Source: Spirochaetales bacterium (GTDB taxonomy: Bacteria > Spirochaetota > Spirochaetia > DSM-27196 > SLST01). Taken from it: 6,722 bases of DNA. This document shows, in pieces, positions 5,208 through 6,722 of the stretch. The notes beneath the pieces are model-generated. The model was given only the letters and a program-made list of their open reading frames with translations. It did no database searches and was not told the origin of the DNA. Positions within the stretch are counted from its first letter, which is position 1. Every line of letters starts with the position of its first letter. The DNA is taken from positions 1 to 6,722 of the forward strand of contig DAOWMR010000154.1 in the NCBI GenBank assembly GCA_030642995.1. Reading direction: 5' to 3'. A program made the translations under genes and the position numbers.

Positions 5208-6722
5208 ATGCTCGATAGATACCCCAGTAGAACCGGATCACTCTCCGCTTCATACGGGGGTAAGCAACTTCACTCATCATTTGATCCTGAGCGAGAAGCC
5301 GAGCGTTACATCCTTGCTGAACTGGCCGAGATCCCGCGGACAGTTATCCTGATTGGGCCGGGTCTGGGTTACCTCATCCGCGCTATTTCCGACAGGCGTC
5401 CCGATTGTCGTGTCATCTCAATGTTCCTCTCGTCCGAGTGCCGTCGGAATGCCATTGATTCGGGAGATGTCGCCTGGCATCCGAAATCGGAATCGGATCC
5501 GGCAACCTTCCTGTCGTCCGCTCTGAATGAAATCGAGACAAGCTCGTTGGCCGTGATCGAGTGGCCGCCGGCGGCGTCATGCTTCTCAGGCCAGGCCGAC
5601 CAGGTTCGAAGGGCAGTAGCCGAAGTGGTGCGCCGGCATCAGGCAAGTCTCCTGACCGAGGGTGCAAATGGAAGGCGGTGGCTCTCCAATCTGGTCAGGA
5701 ACTTCTCAAATCTCGTGACGCCCGTTGCCCCACGGCCGGATGACACTGCCGGGGTTTCTGCATGTGTGATCGCAGCAGCCGGGCCATCCCTGGAAGAAGG
5801 ACTCGATGTGATCACTCCAATGAGATCGAGGGTTTCACTCTGGGTGATGGGATCCGCGCTGGAAGCAATCCTCGCCCGCGGACTGGAGCCTGACCTCATC
5901 GTATCCACCGACGCAGCCGTCTACGCCTCTGAATACCTCCGCGCGGCCATTGTCAGCGGAAACAGTCTCTATCCGATTGCTGCGCCGCTGACGGCTTCCC
6001 GGGGAGTAGGCGACAGGGCGCCGGTCTGGCCCCTCAGTCACGACGACCCTGTCGAGTTCATGCTCTATAAGCATCTGTCCACCGGACCAACCAGCGTACC
6101 GGCTCACGGCACGGTGGTGGGCACGGCAATACATCTGGCTCTGGCATTTCAACGGTGGCCGGTCGTCGTGACCGGAATGGACTTCGCCTGGCGCCATCTT
6201 CGGAGCCATGCGCGTCCTCACGTCGCGGAGGTTTACCGGGCTCTCGAGGGAACCCGGCTGGCTCCGCCGCTCACCCGGATGTACCAAGAATTGGCAGACA
6301 TGGTCGAGCTCTCAAACTCCTGGCGCTCCAACCGGGCACTGCAGGTCTACGCACGCTCGTTTGAACGCATGATGGGCGTCCCAGGACAGCGCGTGCACCG
6401 CCTTATCCCCTCCCCGGCCGCTTGCGCGATTCCCGGGATTGATGCGGCCGCGCTCTCCGCCCTTCCGGCCCAGTTCCGCGCGCTCACCTTCAGGTCGCTC
6501 GCCTGGCCGGACCCGGCGGAACGGTGGGATACCATCAATACCGTCACGGACCGATGTCTGCGTGCTCTCCGACCGCTGGCCGAATCCCGCGAGCCCTCGC
6601 CCCCGAGTCCGATTCAGGCTTTTCTCCTTCGCCGCGTGGCGTTGGACGGGCTGATCAAATGGCACCGCACCGATTCTCCGGCGGAACTCCGTTCGGCCGC
6701 GCGGACTGCACAGGAGACTCTC
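5208..6722 (+). CDS. DUF115 / MptE-like protein (Maf-like motility accessory family), 3' truncated
   Basis: ATG 5208 follows the previous stop by one base and has no Shine-Dalgarno, so translation is probably coupled. The frame runs open for 505 codons to the window end. The N-terminus has GGKQLHSSFDPEREAERYI (about residues 18-36), the typical 'LHS-YDP-REAer' opening. IGPGLGYL follows near residue 50. The core DUF115 motifs are AAAGPSLEE (GPS at 192-194), GSALEAILARGLEPDLIVSTD (Asp235), PAHGTVVGTA (298-307) and VTGMDFAW (Gly323-Asp325), followed by histidines 330, 334 and 338. The family includes archaeal MptE-like 6-hydroxymethylpterin diphosphokinases and bacterial Maf-type proteins that add sugars to flagellins. 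The genomic setting does not distinguish these, but the length and the LHS-YDP opening favour the bacterial Maf-like group. Cytoplasmic; no signal peptide or membrane segment. The missing 3' end may hold a further domain. Confidence 0.82.
   Translation, partial: MLDRYPSRTGSLSASYGGKQLHSSFDPEREAERYILAELAEIPRTVILIGPGLGYLIRAISDRRPDCRVISMFLSSECRRNAIDSGDVAWHPKSESDPATFLSSALNEIETSSLAVIEWPPAASCFSGQADQVRRAVAEVVRRHQASLLTEGANGRRWLSNLVRNFSNLVTPVAPRPDDTAGVSACVIAAAGPSLEEGLDVITPMRSRVSLWVMGSALEAILARGLEPDLIVSTDAAVYASEYLRAAIVSGNSLYPIAAPLTASRGVGDRAPVWPLSHDDPVEFMLYKHLSTGPTSVPAHGTVVGTAIHLALAFQRWPVVVTGMDFAWRHLRSHARPHVAEVYRALEGTRLAPPLTRMYQELADMVELSNSWRSNRALQVYARSFERMMGVPGQRVHRLIPSPAACAIPGIDAAALSALPAQFRALTFRSLAWPDPAERWDTINTVTDRCLRALRPLAESREPSPPSPIQAFLLRRVALDGLIKWHRTDSPAELRSAARTAQETL

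Noticed and set aside
4544..5209. 221-codon minus-strand open frame
   Set aside because: It is antisense to the GAF-like coding segment, whose strand is supported by domain-like sequence and operon packing.
5835..6287. 150-codon minus-strand frame and several plus-strand frames over 5413-6665
   Set aside because: All are shadows of the DUF115 gene, which has strong family motifs across this stretch and is open through the window end.

Overview
The window looks like ordinary chromosomal DNA of a moderately GC-rich bacterium. I think it is a spirochaete (Spirochaetales-like), but this is inference at moderate confidence. It rests on the company of genes: a long acidic protein with conserved-looking tips, a GAF-like protein and a DUF115/MptE-like protein in one tight cluster, beside an FtsB/DivIC-type gene with an extra C-terminal membrane segment. 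No RNA gene, CRISPR array, insertion sequence or phage gene is visible, and I saw no convincing rho-independent terminator.

Layout. Bases 1-224 (+) are the 3' end of a peptidase-U32-family gene. It is followed closely by a complete DUF1015 gene (266-1540, +). A convergent FtsB/DivIC-like gene on the minus strand (1962 down to 1510) overlaps the DUF1015 3' end by 31 bp. Bases 1963-2109 are a divergent intergenic region. It holds a good sigma-70-type promoter facing right (-35 TTGACA at 2006, -10 TAATCT at 2029), a small palindrome inside the promoter spacer, a GCCGATAG box resembling a sigma-28 -10 element, and a hairpin.

The promoter appears to drive a compact rightward operon. It comprises a 659-residue extremely acidic, mostly disordered protein (2110-4089), a GAF-like protein (4089-5206) and a DUF115/MptE-like protein (5208 to beyond 6722, open at the window end). 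The first two overlap at TAATG, and the last two are separated by a single base.

The most notable point is the GAF-like gene. Its reading frame is split at a run of ten A (4255-4264) ending in G. In the zero frame this reads as the classic -1 slippery heptamer A-AAA-AAG. A -1 shift there gives one continuous 372-residue protein. Without the shift, the product is a 69-residue peptide, and the downstream frame has only an unsupported TTG start. This could be programmed frameshifting or transcriptional slippage, a phase-variable tract, or a one-base homopolymer error in the assembly. The sequence alone cannot decide between these.

How the genes might work together: DUF115 proteins include flagellin-glycosylation (Maf-like) and MptE-like enzymes. 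The acidic protein looks like a flexible scaffold with short binding motifs at its ends and middle. The GAF-like protein may be a sensory or regulatory partner. A role in envelope or flagellar biology is plausible but not shown here.
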